Notes: a model not told the origin generated them from the letters alone. DNA of 56,414 bases from Pseudomonas hunanensis (GCF_013393325.1 NZ_QJRC01000086.1:1-56414); one strand, 5' to 3'. Numbered from the stretch's first letter, positions 45,192 to 55,144 are shown. Numbers and translations: made by a program.

Positions 45192-46010
45192 TTATTTGCC
45201 CAGTTGTTCGGCCAGTTCGGCGGAGCGCGTGGCTGCAGCTTGCAGCGCCTGCTCGACGATGGCTTCGAAGCCGCTGGCCTGGAACGATTTGATCGCCGCT
45301 TCCGTGGTGCCGGCGGGCGAGGTGACGCGGCGGCGCAGTTCGGCGGCATCGACATCGCTGGCAACCGCCATGCGCGCGGCGCCCAGGGCGGTCTGCAAGG
45401 TTAGCTGGGAAGCGGTTTCGCGTGGCAGGCCAAGTTTTTCGCCGGCTGCGGTCATGGCCTCGATCAGCAGGAAAAAGTAGGCCGGGCCGCTGCCGGATAC
45501 GGCGGTAACGGCGTCCAGTTGCTGTTCTTGCTGCAACCACAAGGCGGTGCCCACGGCCGACAGCAGTTGTTCGGCCTGCTGGCGCTGTTCGCCGGACACT
45601 TCGGCGGTGGCGTACAGGCCGCTCACGCCCTGGCGCAGCAGTGCGGGGGTATTGGGCATGCAGCGTACCACCGGGCGAGCGCCCACCCAGCTTTGCAGGC
45701 TGGCGCAGGTGATGCCGGCAGCGATGGAAACGATCAGTTGGCCATCCCGCAGGTTGGGTTGCAGGGCCTGGCACACGGCCTTCATGACTTGTGGTTTGAC
45801 CGCCAGCACGATGACGTCGGCGCCCTCGATGGCCTGGGCGTTGTCCTCGAAGGTTTCGATGCCGTGCTCGGCCTGGATGCGGCCGCGGGTCTCGGCGCCC
45901 GGGTCGCTGGCGCGGATCTGCGAGGCGTCCAGCCCCTGGGCACGCAGACCGCCGATCAGGCTGGCGGCCATGTTGCCGGCGCCGATAAAGGCAATACGTG
46001 TCTTGCTCAT
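45192..46010 (-). CDS. proC: pyrroline-5-carboxylate reductase
   Basis: ProC reduces pyrroline-5-carboxylate to proline with NAD(P)H. The 272-residue protein has the nucleotide fold FIGAGNMAASLIGGL, VKPQVM, IVSIAAGI, and the C-terminal VSGSGPAYFFLLIEAMTAAGEKLGL with the RRRVTSPAGTT active-site loop. It is between yggS (38 bases) and yggT. Confidence 0.97.
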   Translation of the reverse strand: MSKTRIAFIGAGNMAASLIGGLRAQGLDASQIRASDPGAETRGRIQAEHGIETFEDNAQAIEGADVIVLAVKPQVMKAVCQALQPNLRDGQLIVSIAAGITCASLQSWVGARPVVRCMPNTPALLRQGVSGLYATAEVSGEQRQQAEQLLSAVGTALWLQQEQQLDAVTAVSGSGPAYFFLLIEAMTAAGEKLGLPRETASQLTLQTALGAARMAVASDVDAAELRRRVTSPAGTTEAAIKSFQASGFEAIVEQALQAAATRSAELAEQLGK

Positions 46011-46048
46011 GTCAGGTCCTTGTGGAAAAGAGTGAGTGAAGCATGGAA

Positions 46049-46735
46049 TCAGGTGTTGCCGTAGTCGCGGGCACCGAACAGGGCGGTGCCGATACGCACC
46101 CAGGTCGCACCCTGTGCGATCGCGGCTTCCAGATCGTGGCTCATGCCCATGGACAGGGTGTCCAGATCAAGCCCCAGGTTTTCCTGCAACTGGCGCAAAT
46201 GGGCGAAGGCAGCCTCCTGGGCGGCGCGGTCGTCGGTGGGCTCGGGGATTGCCATCAGCCCGCGCAAGCGCAGGTTGGGCAGCCCGGCCACGGCCTTGGC
46301 CAAGGCCGGCAGGTCTGCGGGGGCGCAGCCAGACTTGCTGTCTTCGCCACTCACGTTCACTTGCAGGCAGAGGTTCAGCGGCGCCAGACCGGCAGGGCGC
46401 TGCTCGGACAGGCGTTGGGCAATTTTCAGGCGGTCCACGGAATGTACCCAGTCGAAATGCTCGGCGATGGCCTTGGTCTTGTTCGACTGAATGGGGCCGA
46501 TGAAGTGCCAGATCAAGGGCAAGTCGCTGAGCTCCTGCTGCTTTATCAGCGCTTCCTGTAGGTAGTTCTCCCCGAAATCGCGCACGCCTGCGGTGTGGAT
46601 CTCGCGGATGGCGCTGGCCGGCTTGGTCTTGCTCACGGCCAGCAACTGAACGCTGGCCGGATCGCGCCCGGCTGCCTGGGCGGCGCTGGCGATACGGGCG
46701 GAAATCGCGGAAAGGTTGTCTGCTAGGGTGGACAT
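46049..46735 (-). CDS. yggS: PLP-binding protein YggS, vitamin B6 homeostasis
   Basis: YggS (PLPHP) binds pyridoxal phosphate and buffers its level, with no known catalysis. The 228-residue TIM-barrel protein has the PLP Lys in VQLLAVSKTKPASAIREIH, FGENYLQEAL, WHFIGPIQSNKTKAIAEHFDWVHSVDR, and the phosphate-binding LSMGMSHDLEAAIAQGATWVRIGTALFG. It is divergent from pilT, with 65 bases between starts. Confidence 0.95.
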   Translation of the reverse strand: MSTLADNLSAISARIASAAQAAGRDPASVQLLAVSKTKPASAIREIHTAGVRDFGENYLQEALIKQQELSDLPLIWHFIGPIQSNKTKAIAEHFDWVHSVDRLKIAQRLSEQRPAGLAPLNLCLQVNVSGEDSKSGCAPADLPALAKAVAGLPNLRLRGLMAIPEPTDDRAAQEAAFAHLRQLQENLGLDLDTLSMGMSHDLEAAIAQGATWVRIGTALFGARDYGNT

Positions 46736-46800
46736 GGACGGATGCCGGCAACTGAAGGGTTTGCGGCATTCTACCTACTTGAAGGCCTTTGGGGAGTCTC

Positions 46801-47799
46801 ATGGACGTGACTGACCTGTTGGCCCGGGCCGTGGATGCGGGGGCTTCGGACCTGCACCTGGCGGCGGGCCAGATACCGATGCTGCGTTTGGATGGCGAGT
46901 TGCAGGGGATGGATTTGCCGACCTTGGGGGCGGATGCCTTGATCGATGGCATGGCTGCCGTGCTGGATGACCACCAGCGACGACAGTGGGCCCATGGCGA
47001 TGAACTGGACCTGGCGCTGGAGTTACCTGCCCTTGGGCGTTTTCGGCTGAACCTGTTTCGCCAATTGAATGGTCCAGCTGTCACTTTTCGGTTGATTCAG
47101 GGGCGAATTGCCACGCTGGATGAGCTTGATCTGGCAGATGTGTTTCAAGCTGTTGCCCAATGCCGTGATGGCTTGATTCTGGTGGGTGGGCCGACCGGCA
47201 GTGGCAAGTCCAGCACCCTGGCGACGCTGGTTGATCAACTGAATCGCGAGCGGGCGCTGCACATCATTACCCTGGAGGACCCTGTCGAAGTTATCCACGG
47301 CAGCCAGCGCAGCCTGGTCAATCAGCGTGAGGTGGGGCGTCATAGCCACAGCTTTGCTCAGGGGCTACGCAGTGCGCTGCGCCAGGACCCGGATGTGATC
47401 ATGATCGGCGAGTTGCGTGACCTGGAAACCATTCGCCTGGCCCTGCGCGCGGCCGAAACCGGGCATCTGGTGCTGGCAACCGTGCATGCACGTTCGGCGG
47501 CCAGCAGTATCGACAGGTTGGTGGAGGTATTCGCTGCCGAGGAAAAGCCGTTGGTGCGGGCGATGTTGGCCGAGTCGCTGCGCCTGGTGGTCGCGCAGGT
47601 GCTGGTCAGGCGTGTGGGTGGTGGACGGGTGGCGGCTCGGGAAGTGCTGGTGGCGACGCCGGCGGTGCGCAATCTGGTTCGGGAGGGGCGGGTGGCGCAG
47701 TTGTGTTCGGTGATGCAGGCGGGAGGGGTGGAGGGGATGCGGACGATGGAGGGGGCGATGCGGGGGTTGAAAGAGAAGGGGCTGATCAACGACCTGTAG
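46801..47799 (+). CDS. pilT: type IV pilus retraction ATPase PilT
   Basis: This hexameric cytoplasmic ATPase pulls pili back. The 332-residue protein, somewhat shorter than P. aeruginosa PilT (344), has Walker A GGPTGSGKSS, the Asp box TLEDPVEVIH, Walker B-like DVIMIGELRD, the His box TGHLVLATVHARSA, and a C-terminal AVRNLVREGRVAQL resembling the AIRNLIRE retraction motif. ATG 46801 follows a GGGGAG site. It is next to yggS as in P. aeruginosa, but pilU, which should follow, is missing. Confidence 0.85.
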   Translation: MDVTDLLARAVDAGASDLHLAAGQIPMLRLDGELQGMDLPTLGADALIDGMAAVLDDHQRRQWAHGDELDLALELPALGRFRLNLFRQLNGPAVTFRLIQGRIATLDELDLADVFQAVAQCRDGLILVGGPTGSGKSSTLATLVDQLNRERALHIITLEDPVEVIHGSQRSLVNQREVGRHSHSFAQGLRSALRQDPDVIMIGELRDLETIRLALRAAETGHLVLATVHARSAASSIDRLVEVFAAEEKPLVRAMLAESLRLVVAQVLVRRVGGGRVAAREVLVATPAVRNLVREGRVAQLCSVMQAGGVEGMRTMEGAMRGLKEKGLINDL

Positions 47800-47807
47800 T
47801 GTTTACA

Positions 47808-47905
47808 CCGGCCCTTTCGCGGGCAAGCCCACTCCCACAGGGTCAGCACAGATTTTGAGGGCTGTGTCATCGCTGTGGGAGCGGGCTGGCCCGCGAAGAG
47901 GCTGG
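47808..47905. repeat. REP pair, family B
   Basis: Opposed arms at 47808-47840 (CCGGCCCTTTCGCGGGCAAG...) and 47874-47905 (TGTGGGAGCGGGCTGGCCCG...) lie between the convergent pilT and NlpC/P60 genes. The sequence belongs with the element at 40066-40151. Confidence 0.8.
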
Positions 47906-47910
47906 CCTGC

Positions 47911-48537
47911 TTAACGCTTGGCCAGGCTCAGCTGCTGCTGTTCCTTCGGCAGTACTCGCTTGGCCACGACGTAATGCTTCTGCCAGTACGGCTTGCTCAG
48001 GGTGTCGATGCTCACCCGCTTGCCGCGCCGTGGGGCGTGGATGAAGCGGTCGTTGCCCAGGTAAATGGCAACATGGTTCACCCGGCGGCTCTTGATGTTG
48101 AAGAAAATCAGGTCGCCAGGCTTCAGGTCACCTTTGGCCACCTTCACGCCGTGGCCCTGGGCCATGGCATTGGAGGTGCGCGGCAGGTCGACATCGGCGA
48201 CGTCATTGAAGGCGTACTTGACCAGCCCGCTGCAGTCGAAGCCTTTTTTCGGGCTGCTGCCGCCCCAAACATAGGGGGTACCGAGCACATTCACCGCACG
48301 GCTGAGCACATCGCTGCTTTGCTTCGGCGACATGGCGGCAACCTGCACGCCGCGGCTGCTGGCGGCATTGCTTGGGCGAGCGCGCAGTGTGGTTTGCTTG
48401 ACCGGTGCGTGTTTCACCGAGGCGTTGGTGGTGTAGCCGGTGAAACCATTGGGAAGACGTTGCTCACGATTGGTGGCGTGGGCGGCCAGGGGCAATAATA
48501 GGCAGAGGGTCAGCCATGTCTTGATCAAAGGCGGCAT
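47911..48537 (-). CDS. NlpC/P60 family cell-wall peptidase
   Basis: The 208-residue protein has a signal peptide (MPPLIKTWLTLCLLLPLAAHA, cleavage near 21), a linker, and an NlpC/P60 domain from about residue 75. The catalytic Cys102 is in GFDCSGLVKYAF, His155 in VNHVAIYLG, with His167 in FIHAPRRG as the likely third member. It is expected to cleave peptidoglycan stem peptides. It stands where pilU is found in P. aeruginosa. About 165 bases upstream hold a T-rich promoter region and no gene. Confidence 0.9.
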   Translation of the reverse strand: MPPLIKTWLTLCLLLPLAAHATNREQRLPNGFTGYTTNASVKHAPVKQTTLRARPSNAASSRGVQVAAMSPKQSSDVLSRAVNVLGTPYVWGGSSPKKGFDCSGLVKYAFNDVADVDLPRTSNAMAQGHGVKVAKGDLKPGDLIFFNIKSRRVNHVAIYLGNDRFIHAPRRGKRVSIDTLSKPYWQKHYVVAKRVLPKEQQQLSLAKR

Positions 48538-48703
48538 AGATGAAGCTCTTATGAATAGTTATGTGTTGGGCGCGCAACTTTATAACAGCTTTTTGATCAA
48601 TCTTTGATCCGTTGGTCGATTGCCCAGGTGCCGTACGTCGGCCTGCGACGAGAAAGTCACATTTTTTTTTAGAAAATTTTCGGATAACCCAAAGGGGCTA
48701 TGA

Positions 48704-49123
48704 ATGAACAGTTATCAACAGGGGGCGCCCTTTCACGACACCCACAGCAAAACCATTGGCTACTTGCTGTGGATTTTCGGCTTCACCGGGTCCCATCGTT
48801 TCTACTATGGCAAGCCGATTACGGGGACCCTTTGGTTCTTCACCTTCGGCCTGCTGGGAATCGGTTGGCTGATCGACCTGTTTCTGATCCCGTCCATGGA
48901 CCGTGAGGCTGACCTGAGGTTCCAGTCGGGGCGTATCGACTACAACATCGCCTGGGTTCTGCTGACCTTCCTGGGGGTGTTCGGCCTGCATCGCCTGTAT
49001 CAGGGTAAATGGATCACCGCGATCATCTACTTCTTTTCCGGCGGGTTGTTCCTGGTGGGGGTGCTGTATGACTTCTGGACGCTGAACAGCCAGGTTTCCG
49101 AGCGGAATGCGGGGCGGGGATGA
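48704..49123 (+). CDS. TM2 domain membrane protein (two TM2 repeats)
   Basis: The 139-residue protein has two TM2 units, each a helix pair with a Gly-x-His-Arg-x-Tyr loop: GFTGSHRFYYGKPITGTLWFFT and GVFGLHRLYQGKWITAIIYFF. The spacing and the DRE-containing middle part suggest a duplicated TM2 protein. No function can be assigned. It converges on the SPOR gene. Confidence 0.85.
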   Translation: MNSYQQGAPFHDTHSKTIGYLLWIFGFTGSHRFYYGKPITGTLWFFTFGLLGIGWLIDLFLIPSMDREADLRFQSGRIDYNIAWVLLTFLGVFGLHRLYQGKWITAIIYFFSGGLFLVGVLYDFWTLNSQVSERNAGRG

Positions 49124-49160
49124 GGTAGGCGGGGGCTGCAACGCAGCCCCCAACCAAGGC

Positions 49161-49859
49161 TTACTGGCGGGTCTGGCGCTGTTGCAGCAACAGGTTGCTG
49201 AACCCAGCCCCGGCCAGCTGCTTCTGTGCGCCGGTCAACTGCTCACGGTTGCTGAACGGCCCGACCAGCACGCGGTACCAGGTTTCGTCCTTGACCGTAC
49301 CTGACTCCACCTTTACCGCCTGGCCCAGCAGAATGATCTGTGCGCGCACCTTGTCGGCATCGGCCTGCTTGCGGAACGAGCCCGCCTGCAGGAAGTACTG
49401 GGTGGTCGCTGCCGGCTTGATCACCGGTGGTGGCGGTGGCGGGGTCTGACCGAGTAAGGCTGCCTGTGCACGAGCGGTGTCTATCTTCGCCGCTTCGGCC
49501 GGGGTCACCGGGGTTACCGGCTGTGCCGGGACCGGAGGCGTCTTCTCTGGCACGGCCTCTGGCGGCACGATTACCTCGGACTCCGGCAGCAGGGTGTAGA
49601 AGTCATACTTCGGCTTCACCGGCTGCTGCGGGGTGGCCTGCGCGGGCTTGCTGGCCTCGGCCACCTTCTCCGGCTTCTGCTGCTCGGGTTTGGCGCGCTT
49701 GATGTCGTCGCCACCGGGTTCGAGCTTCATCAAGAACACGATGAACGCGCCTACGGTCAGGCCGACTGCCAGCCATACCCAGCCGGGGATCGGCTGTTTG
49801 GCCGGCGCCGTCTGACGGCTGGCGCCGCGCTTTGGGGCAGGTTTTTTCTTGGCAGCCAA
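49161..49859 (-). CDS. SPOR domain protein, FtsN-like
   Basis: The 232-residue bitopic membrane protein has a basic cytoplasmic start (MAAKKKPAPKRG), one membrane helix (VWLAVGLTVGAFIVFLM, about 28-45), a long Pro/Glu/Lys-rich periplasmic linker, and a C-terminal SPOR domain (about 153-230) with YFLQAGSFRKQADADKVRAQ. SPOR domains bind denuded glycan at the septum, so a role in division is likely. It starts two bases after argS, as in other pseudomonads. Confidence 0.88.
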   Translation of the reverse strand: MAAKKKPAPKRGASRQTAPAKQPIPGWVWLAVGLTVGAFIVFLMKLEPGGDDIKRAKPEQQKPEKVAEASKPAQATPQQPVKPKYDFYTLLPESEVIVPPEAVPEKTPPVPAQPVTPVTPAEAAKIDTARAQAALLGQTPPPPPPVIKPAATTQYFLQAGSFRKQADADKVRAQIILLGQAVKVESGTVKDETWYRVLVGPFSNREQLTGAQKQLAGAGFSNLLLQQRQTRQ

Positions 49860-49860
49860 C

Positions 49861-51597
49861 TTACATGCGCTCCAGGGTTTCCAGGCCGAGCAGTTCCAGA
49901 CCTTGTTTGAGGGTACGGCCGGTCAGGGCGGCCAGGCGCAGGCGGCTCTGCTGCTGTTCCAGGGTTTCGGCGGCGAGGATCGGGCAGTTCTCGTAGAAGC
50001 TGGAGAACAAGCCGGCCAAGTCGTACAGGTAGCTGCACAGCACGTGCGGCGTGCCTTTGTCGGCGACGTTGTTGAGGATTTCGCCAAACTGCGCCAAGCG
50101 TGCGGCCAGGTCCTGCTCGTGGGCCGCCTGCAATACGATGTTGCCTTCAACTTCGTCAAAGCCCTTGCCCAGCTTGCGGAACACGCCGGCTACGCGGGTG
50201 TAGGCATACAGCAGGTAAGGCGCGGTGTTGCCTTCGAAGTTGAGCATCAGCTCGAAGTTGAAGCTGTAGTCGCTGGTGCGGTGCTTGGACAGGTCGGCGT
50301 ATTTCACCGCGCCAATGCCCACCACTTCGCCGATGTGGCGCAGTTCGGCTTCGGTCAGGCTCGGGTTCTTTTCCTTGACCAGCGCGTAGGCGCGCTCCTT
50401 GGCCTCGGTGAGCAAGTCGATCAGCTTTACGGTGCCGCCGTCACGGGTCTTGAACGGGCGGCCGTCAGCGCCGTTCATGGTGCCGAAACCCATGTGCTCC
50501 ATTTGCATCGGGTGGCCGACAAAGCCTGCGCGGCGTGCCACTTCGAACACCTGGTTGAAGTGCAGGGCCTGGCGCTGGTCGACGAAGTACAGGGCACGGT
50601 CAGCGTTGAGCACGTTGCTGCGGTAGCGCACGGCGGCCAGGTCGGTGGTGGCGTACAGGTAGCCGCCGTCGGCTTTTTGCACGATCACCGGCAGTGGCTC
50701 GCCTTCGCTGTTCTTGAATTCTTCGAGGAACACGCACTGGGCGCCTTGGCTTTCGACCAGCAGGCCCTTGGCCTTGAGGTCGGCCACCACGTTGGCCAGG
50801 TCGTCGTTGTACGCGCTTTCGCCCATCACGTCGGCCATGGTCAGCTTGACGTTGAGCAGCTCGTAGGTCTTCTGGCAGTGCGACAGCGAGATGTCCTTGA
50901 AGCGTGTCCACAGGGCCAGGCACTCGGGGTCGCCGGCCTGCAGCTTGACCACCAGGCCACGGGCGCGAGTGGCGAACTCTTCCGATTCGTCGAAGCGTTT
51001 CTTCGCCGCCCGGTAGAAGTTTTCCAGGTCTGACAGCTCGTCACTGGTGATCGGGTTTTCCTGCAGGTAGGCCATCAGCATGCCGAACTGGGTGCCCCAG
51101 TCGCCGACGTGGTTCTGGCGAATGACGTTGTCACCCAGGAATTCCAGCACGCGCGCGACGCTGTCACCGATGATGGTCGAGCGCAGGTGGCCGACGTGCA
51201 TTTCTTTGGCCAGGTTCGGCGCCGACATGTCGATGACGACCTTTTCGCTCGGGCCAGCTTTGCGCACGCCCAGGCGGGCGTCGGCCAGGGCGGCATCCAG
51301 GCGGTTGGCCAAAGCGTCGGTGTTCTGGAAGAAGTTCAGGAAGCCGGGGCCGGCGATCTCAACCTTGCTGATGTCGGCGCTGGCCGGCAGGGCATTGATC
51401 AGTTTCTCGGCCAGGTCGCGCGGCTTCATGCCAGCCGGCTTGGCCAGCATCATGGCGATGTTGCTGGCGAAGTCGCCGTGGGTCTTGTCCCGGGCGTTTT
51501 CCACCTGGATCGCCGGCGACAGCCCTTCAGGCAGCACACCGTCGTTGACGAGTTGGGTGAGGGCTTGCTGGATCAGCTGGCGAATGGTGTCTTTCAT
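49861..51597 (-). CDS. argS: arginyl-tRNA synthetase
   Basis: This class I synthetase charges tRNA-Arg. The 578 residues include an N-terminal additional domain (about 1-110), the HIGH-type motif in [17 protein letters not shown], the KMSKS-equivalent region around [16 protein letters not shown], and a C-terminal anticodon-binding DALR domain ending [10 protein letters not shown]. The SPOR gene follows two bases after the stop. Confidence 0.97.
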   Translation of the reverse strand: MKDTIRQLIQQALTQLVNDGVLPEGLSPAIQVENARDKTHGDFASNIAMMLAKPAGMKPRDLAEKLINALPASADISKVEIAGPGFLNFFQNTDALANRLDAALADARLGVRKAGPSEKVVIDMSAPNLAKEMHVGHLRSTIIGDSVARVLEFLGDNVIRQNHVGDWGTQFGMLMAYLQENPITSDELSDLENFYRAAKKRFDESEEFATRARGLVVKLQAGDPECLALWTRFKDISLSHCQKTYELLNVKLTMADVMGESAYNDDLANVVADLKAKGLLVESQGAQCVFLEEFKNSEGEPLPVIVQKADGGYLYATTDLAAVRYRSNVLNADRALYFVDQRQALHFNQVFEVARRAGFVGHPMQMEHMGFGTMNGADGRPFKTRDGGTVKLIDLLTEAKERAYALVKEKNPSLTEAELRHIGEVVGIGAVKYADLSKHRTSDYSFNFELMLNFEGNTAPYLLYAYTRVAGVFRKLGKGFDEVEGNIVLQAAHEQDLAARLAQFGEILNNVADKGTPHVLCSYLYDLAGLFSSFYENCPILAAETLEQQQSRLRLAALTGRTLKQGLELLGLETLERM

Positions 51598-51717
51598 GGG
51601 GATCTCTTTTCGACCGCAAGCGCGGTGAGCGCCTGGATGCGCAGGTGGAAAAACTGGGCATTATCCGTTGCTGGAAGCGGGTTGCCAACCTTTGGGGCTG
51701 CAAAGCAGCGTCAGAGG

Positions 51718-53937
51718 TCAGTACAGGTCGACCGGGTCGACGTCCAGCGACCAACGCACCTGGCGCCCGCTCGGCATTTGCTCCAACACTAGCAACCAGG
51801 CGCTGATCAGTCGATGCAAAGGCGCCCGGGTATTGGCCTGTATCAACAGTTGCGCGCGGTAGCGCCCGGCGCGGCGTTCCATGGGCGCCGGCACCGGGCC
51901 CAGCAGCTCTATGCCTGGCAGGCGCTGTTCGGCCACCAGGCGCTCGGCGGCGGCGCAGGCTTCGTCGAGGAAACCTTCGGCCTGCCCCGGCTTGTGCGCT
52001 TCGGCACGCAGCAGGGCCAGGTGGGAGTAAGGTGGCAGCCCGGCGGCGCGGCGTTCATCCAGAGCCTGTTCGGCAAAGGCAAAGTAGCCCTGCTCGGTCA
52101 ACTGCACCAGCAGCGGGTGGTCGGCCAGGTGGGTCTGGATGATGACCTTGCCGGGCTCTTCGGCCCGCCCGGCCCGTCCGGCTACCTGTACGATCAGCTG
52201 CGCCATGCGCTCGCTGGCGCGAAAATCACCCGAGAACAGCCCGCCATCGGCATCGAGGATGGCCACCAGGGTCACCCGGGGGAAGTGGTGGCCCTTGGCG
52301 AGCATCTGCGTGCCGACAAGGATGCTCGGCTGGCCGCGCTGAATGGTATTGAACAGGTTGTGCATGGCGTCCTTGCGCGCCGTGCTGTCGCGGTCCACGC
52401 GCAGGATCGGGTAGTCCGGGAACAGCACCTTCAGGCGTTCTTCGGCACGCTCGGTACCCGCGCCGACCGGGCGCAGGTCGACGTGATTGCACTGCGGGCA
52501 CTGGTGCGGCAGGCGTTCGTCATAGCCGCAGTGGTGGCAGCGCAGCACGCCAGAGCGCTGGTGCACGGTCATGCGCGCATCACAGCGCGGGCACTCGGAC
52601 AGCCAGCCACAATCGTGGCACAGCAGGGTCGGGGCGAAGCCGCGGCGGTTGAGGAACACCAGCACTTGTTGGCCGGCCTCCAGGGTCTGGCGGATGGCTT
52701 GTTGCAACGGGCCGCTGATGCCACTGTCCAGCGGCAAGCTCTTTACATCCAGGCGCAGCATGCGCGGCGGGCGGGCTCCGCCAGCGCGCTGGTTCATGCG
52801 CAGCAGGCGGTAGCGGCCGGTAAGGGCGTTATGCAAGGTTTCCAGCGACGGTGTGGCAGAACCGAGCAGGATCGGGATGTTCTCCTGGTGGGCGCGTACC
52901 ATTGCCAGGTCTCTGGCGTGGTAGCGCAGCCCTTCCTGCTGTTTATAAGAGCCGTCGTGCTCCTCGTCGATGATGATCAGACCGGGGTTTTTCATCGGCG
53001 TGAACAGTGCCGAGCGGGTGCCGATGATGATGTCGGCCTCGCCGTCGCGAGCGGCCAGCCAGGCGTCCAGGCGCTCGCGGTCGTTGACCGCCGAATGCAG
53101 CAGGGCGATGCGGGCATTGAAGCGTTGTTCGAAGCGCGCCAGGGTCTGTGGGCCGAGGTTGATCTCCGGGATCAGCACCAGTGCCTGCTTGCCGGCCTCC
53201 AGCGTCTCGCGGATCAGTTGCAGGTAGACCTCGGTCTTGCCGCTGCCGGTGACGCCGGCCAGCAGGAACGCGCCGAAGCCGTCAAAGCCTTCTCGCACGG
53301 CGTCGAAGGCATTGCGTTGCTCTTCGTTGAGCGGGAGTTCTGGCTGTGCCAGCCAGTGCTCATGGCGTAGCGCCGGCAGGTGCCGGCGCACCTCGATCTG
53401 AACCAGCTCCTTGGCCAGCAGCAAGTCGAGGCTGTCCTTGTTCAGGTTGAGCTTGGTCAGCAGGCTGTGGGCCACGCCGTGCGGGTGCTGGGCCAGGGTC
53501 TTGAGGGCGTCGCGCTGGCGCGGCGCGCGGGCGATGCGCGGGTCTTCCAGGCGGGCGCCGGGGGCAATGTGCCAGAAGCGTTCCTGGCGCATTTCAGCGG
53601 GTTCGCCCTGGCGCAGCAGCGTGGGCAAGGCCCAGCTCAGGGTGTCGCCCAGGCTGTGCTGGTAGTACTGGGCTGTCCATAAGCAGAACTTGAACAGCGA
53701 CGCCGGGATGGGGGACACCGGGTCGAGCAAGGCGCTGGCCGGCTTGAGTTTGTCGGCGGGTACTTCACTCTGCGTGCACACCTCCACCAACACGCCGATC
53801 ATTTCGCGGCGACCGAAGGGCACGCGAATGCGCATGCCCGGGGTCAAGGTCTGGCGTGCCATGCTCGCCGGCGCCTTGTAGTCGAACAGGCGACGCAGCG
53901 GGGAGGGCAGGGCAAGGCGCAGGATGACGTCGGACAC
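51718..53937 (-). CDS. priA: primosomal replication restart helicase PriA
   Basis: PriA rebuilds replication forks after arrest. The 739-residue protein has an N-terminal 3'-DNA-binding domain, Walker A in [16 protein letters not shown], the DEEH box in [16 protein letters not shown], and zinc-binding cysteines in [17 protein letters not shown] and [17 protein letters not shown]. The C-terminal helicase part has [18 protein letters not shown]. It is divergent from rpmE, with 167 bases between starts. Confidence 0.97.
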   Translation of the reverse strand: MSDVILRLALPSPLRRLFDYKAPASMARQTLTPGMRIRVPFGRREMIGVLVEVCTQSEVPADKLKPASALLDPVSPIPASLFKFCLWTAQYYQHSLGDTLSWALPTLLRQGEPAEMRQERFWHIAPGARLEDPRIARAPRQRDALKTLAQHPHGVAHSLLTKLNLNKDSLDLLLAKELVQIEVRRHLPALRHEHWLAQPELPLNEEQRNAFDAVREGFDGFGAFLLAGVTGSGKTEVYLQLIRETLEAGKQALVLIPEINLGPQTLARFEQRFNARIALLHSAVNDRERLDAWLAARDGEADIIIGTRSALFTPMKNPGLIIIDEEHDGSYKQQEGLRYHARDLAMVRAHQENIPILLGSATPSLETLHNALTGRYRLLRMNQRAGGARPPRMLRLDVKSLPLDSGISGPLQQAIRQTLEAGQQVLVFLNRRGFAPTLLCHDCGWLSECPRCDARMTVHQRSGVLRCHHCGYDERLPHQCPQCNHVDLRPVGAGTERAEERLKVLFPDYPILRVDRDSTARKDAMHNLFNTIQRGQPSILVGTQMLAKGHHFPRVTLVAILDADGGLFSGDFRASERMAQLIVQVAGRAGRAEEPGKVIIQTHLADHPLLVQLTEQGYFAFAEQALDERRAAGLPPYSHLALLRAEAHKPGQAEGFLDEACAAAERLVAEQRLPGIELLGPVPAPMERRAGRYRAQLLIQANTRAPLHRLISAWLLVLEQMPSGRQVRWSLDVDPVDLY

Positions 53938-54006
53938 GCAAAAAGTCTCGGAGGGCGTTACAAGAACTGGCGAGCCTAGCAGACGACGGTCGGTGCAAGC
54001 GACATC

Positions 54007-54034
54007 TTGCGCTGACGGTGTGCTCTGGTATTAT
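54007..54034 (+). promoter_or_regulatory. rpmE promoter, sigma70-type
   Basis: TTGCGC (54007-54012), 16 bases, then TATTAT (54029-54034), about 70 bases upstream of the rpmE start. The leader is long enough for translational control, but I cannot identify a structure. Confidence 0.55.
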
Positions 54035-54104
54035 TCGCCGCCTAATTACGTGCGGTATTCAACAATTGGTGTTGGGTGGCGGCACGCAGCTCGAGGAAGT
54101 GACC

Positions 54105-54320
54105 ATGAAAGAAGGTATCCACCCGAACTACGAAGTAGTTGCAGTCACCTGCAGCTGCGGCAACAAGTTCGAAACCCGTTCGACCCTGGGCAATGTCCTG
54201 TCGATCGACGTTTGCAACCTGTGCCACCCGTTCTACACCGGTAAGCAGAAAGTCCTGGACACCGGTGGTCGCGTACAGAAGTTCGCCGACCGCTTCGGTA
54301 TGTTCGGTACCAAGAAGTAA
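54105..54320 (+). CDS. rpmE: 50S ribosomal protein L31, zinc-binding form
   Basis: The 71-residue ribosomal protein starts [10 protein letters not shown] and has the zinc cysteines Cys16, Cys18, Cys37 and Cys40 (CSCGN and CNLCHPF). It is therefore the C+ form that is replaced by a zinc-free paralogue under zinc limitation in many bacteria. The nuclease gene starts two bases later, with the terminator inside it. Confidence 0.97.
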   Translation: MKEGIHPNYEVVAVTCSCGNKFETRSTLGNVLSIDVCNLCHPFYTGKQKVLDTGGRVQKFADRFGMFGTKK

Positions 54321-54322
54321 TC

Positions 54323-55144
54323 ATGCGCATGGCGAATCCTTCGGGCTTCGCGTTGTTGCTGAAGAAGGCGCCCCTTGTGGGCGCCTTTTTTGTGGCCGCT
54401 ATCTGGCATTCTTCGGCCCATGCGTTCTGCCCGCTGCCAGGCAAGCCCCAGTTGGTAGCGGTGCGACAGGTGGTCGATGGCGATACCTTGCGCCTGGCCG
54501 ATGGCCGCAGTGTGCGGCTGATCGGTATCAATGCTCCGGAAATCGGCCGCAAAGGGCGCAGCAGCGAGCCCTATGCCGAGGCAGCCAAGCGGCGCCTGCA
54601 GGCGTTGGTTCAGGAAAGTGACGGGCGTGTCGGGCTGGTGCCTGGCGTTGAATCCAAGGACAAATACGGCCGCACACTGGCGCACGTCTATGGCCGTAAT
54701 GGCAACAATCTGGAAGCACAGTTGCTTAGCGAGGGCTTGGGTTATCGCGTGGCGGTTGCCCCCAATGTGCGCCTCAACGGCTGCCAGCAGCTCGCGGAGC
54801 AAGCCGCGCGCAAGGCGGGTAGCAACCTGTGGCGCCGTTCGCCCGTGGTGCCCGCAAGCGCTGTCAGGCAGTCGGGTTTTGCTTTGGTCGGTGGCCGCAT
54901 CAAGGGCATCGAGCGCAACCGCGGCGGGGTCTGGCTGACCCTGGACGATGCTGTGGTGCTACAGGTTCCCGCTCGTCTGCAGCGCAACTTCCCTGCCAGC
55001 TTCTTCGATAACCTCAAAGGACGCCAGGTCGAAGCGCGTGGTTGGGTGCTGGATCGTTCCCGCAGGGGCGGCCTCAAGCCTGGGCAGCGACGTTGGGTGT
55101 TGCCATTGACCGATCCGAGCATGTTGGAGCGAATTTCAGGCTAA
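54323..55144 (+). CDS. secreted thermonuclease (SNase) family protein
   Basis: The 273-residue protein has an apparent signal peptide (cleavage after AHA, about residue 35), then a staphylococcal nuclease domain (about 45-160) with VVDGDTLRLADGRSVRLIGINAPE, and KDKYGRTLAHVY, which carries the catalytic Arg. A C-terminal part of about 100 residues resembles an OB-like extension. Start choice is uncertain: the signal-peptide codons overlap the rpmE terminator (54365-54391), so either the terminator is read as codons when transcription continues, or another promoter and start are used. GTG 54392 is an in-frame alternative but would break the signal peptide. Confidence 0.82.
   Translation: MRMANPSGFALLLKKAPLVGAFFVAAIWHSSAHAFCPLPGKPQLVAVRQVVDGDTLRLADGRSVRLIGINAPEIGRKGRSSEPYAEAAKRRLQALVQESDGRVGLVPGVESKDKYGRTLAHVYGRNGNNLEAQLLSEGLGYRVAVAPNVRLNGCQQLAEQAARKAGSNLWRRSPVVPASAVRQSGFALVGGRIKGIERNRGGVWLTLDDAVVLQVPARLQRNFPASFFDNLKGRQVEARGWVLDRSRRGGLKPGQRRWVLPLTDPSMLERISG
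54365..54391 (+). terminator. rpmE intrinsic terminator inside the nuclease reading frame
   Basis: Stem AAGGCGCCC (54365-54373) with GGGCGCCTT (54379-54387), five-base loop, then six T residues. Read as codons of the nuclease gene it gives KKAPLVGAFF within the signal peptide. Confidence 0.75.

Noticed and set aside
51814..53370. A 518-codon frame antisense to priA
   Set aside because: Shadow of priA; no recognisable domain and no ribosome binding site.
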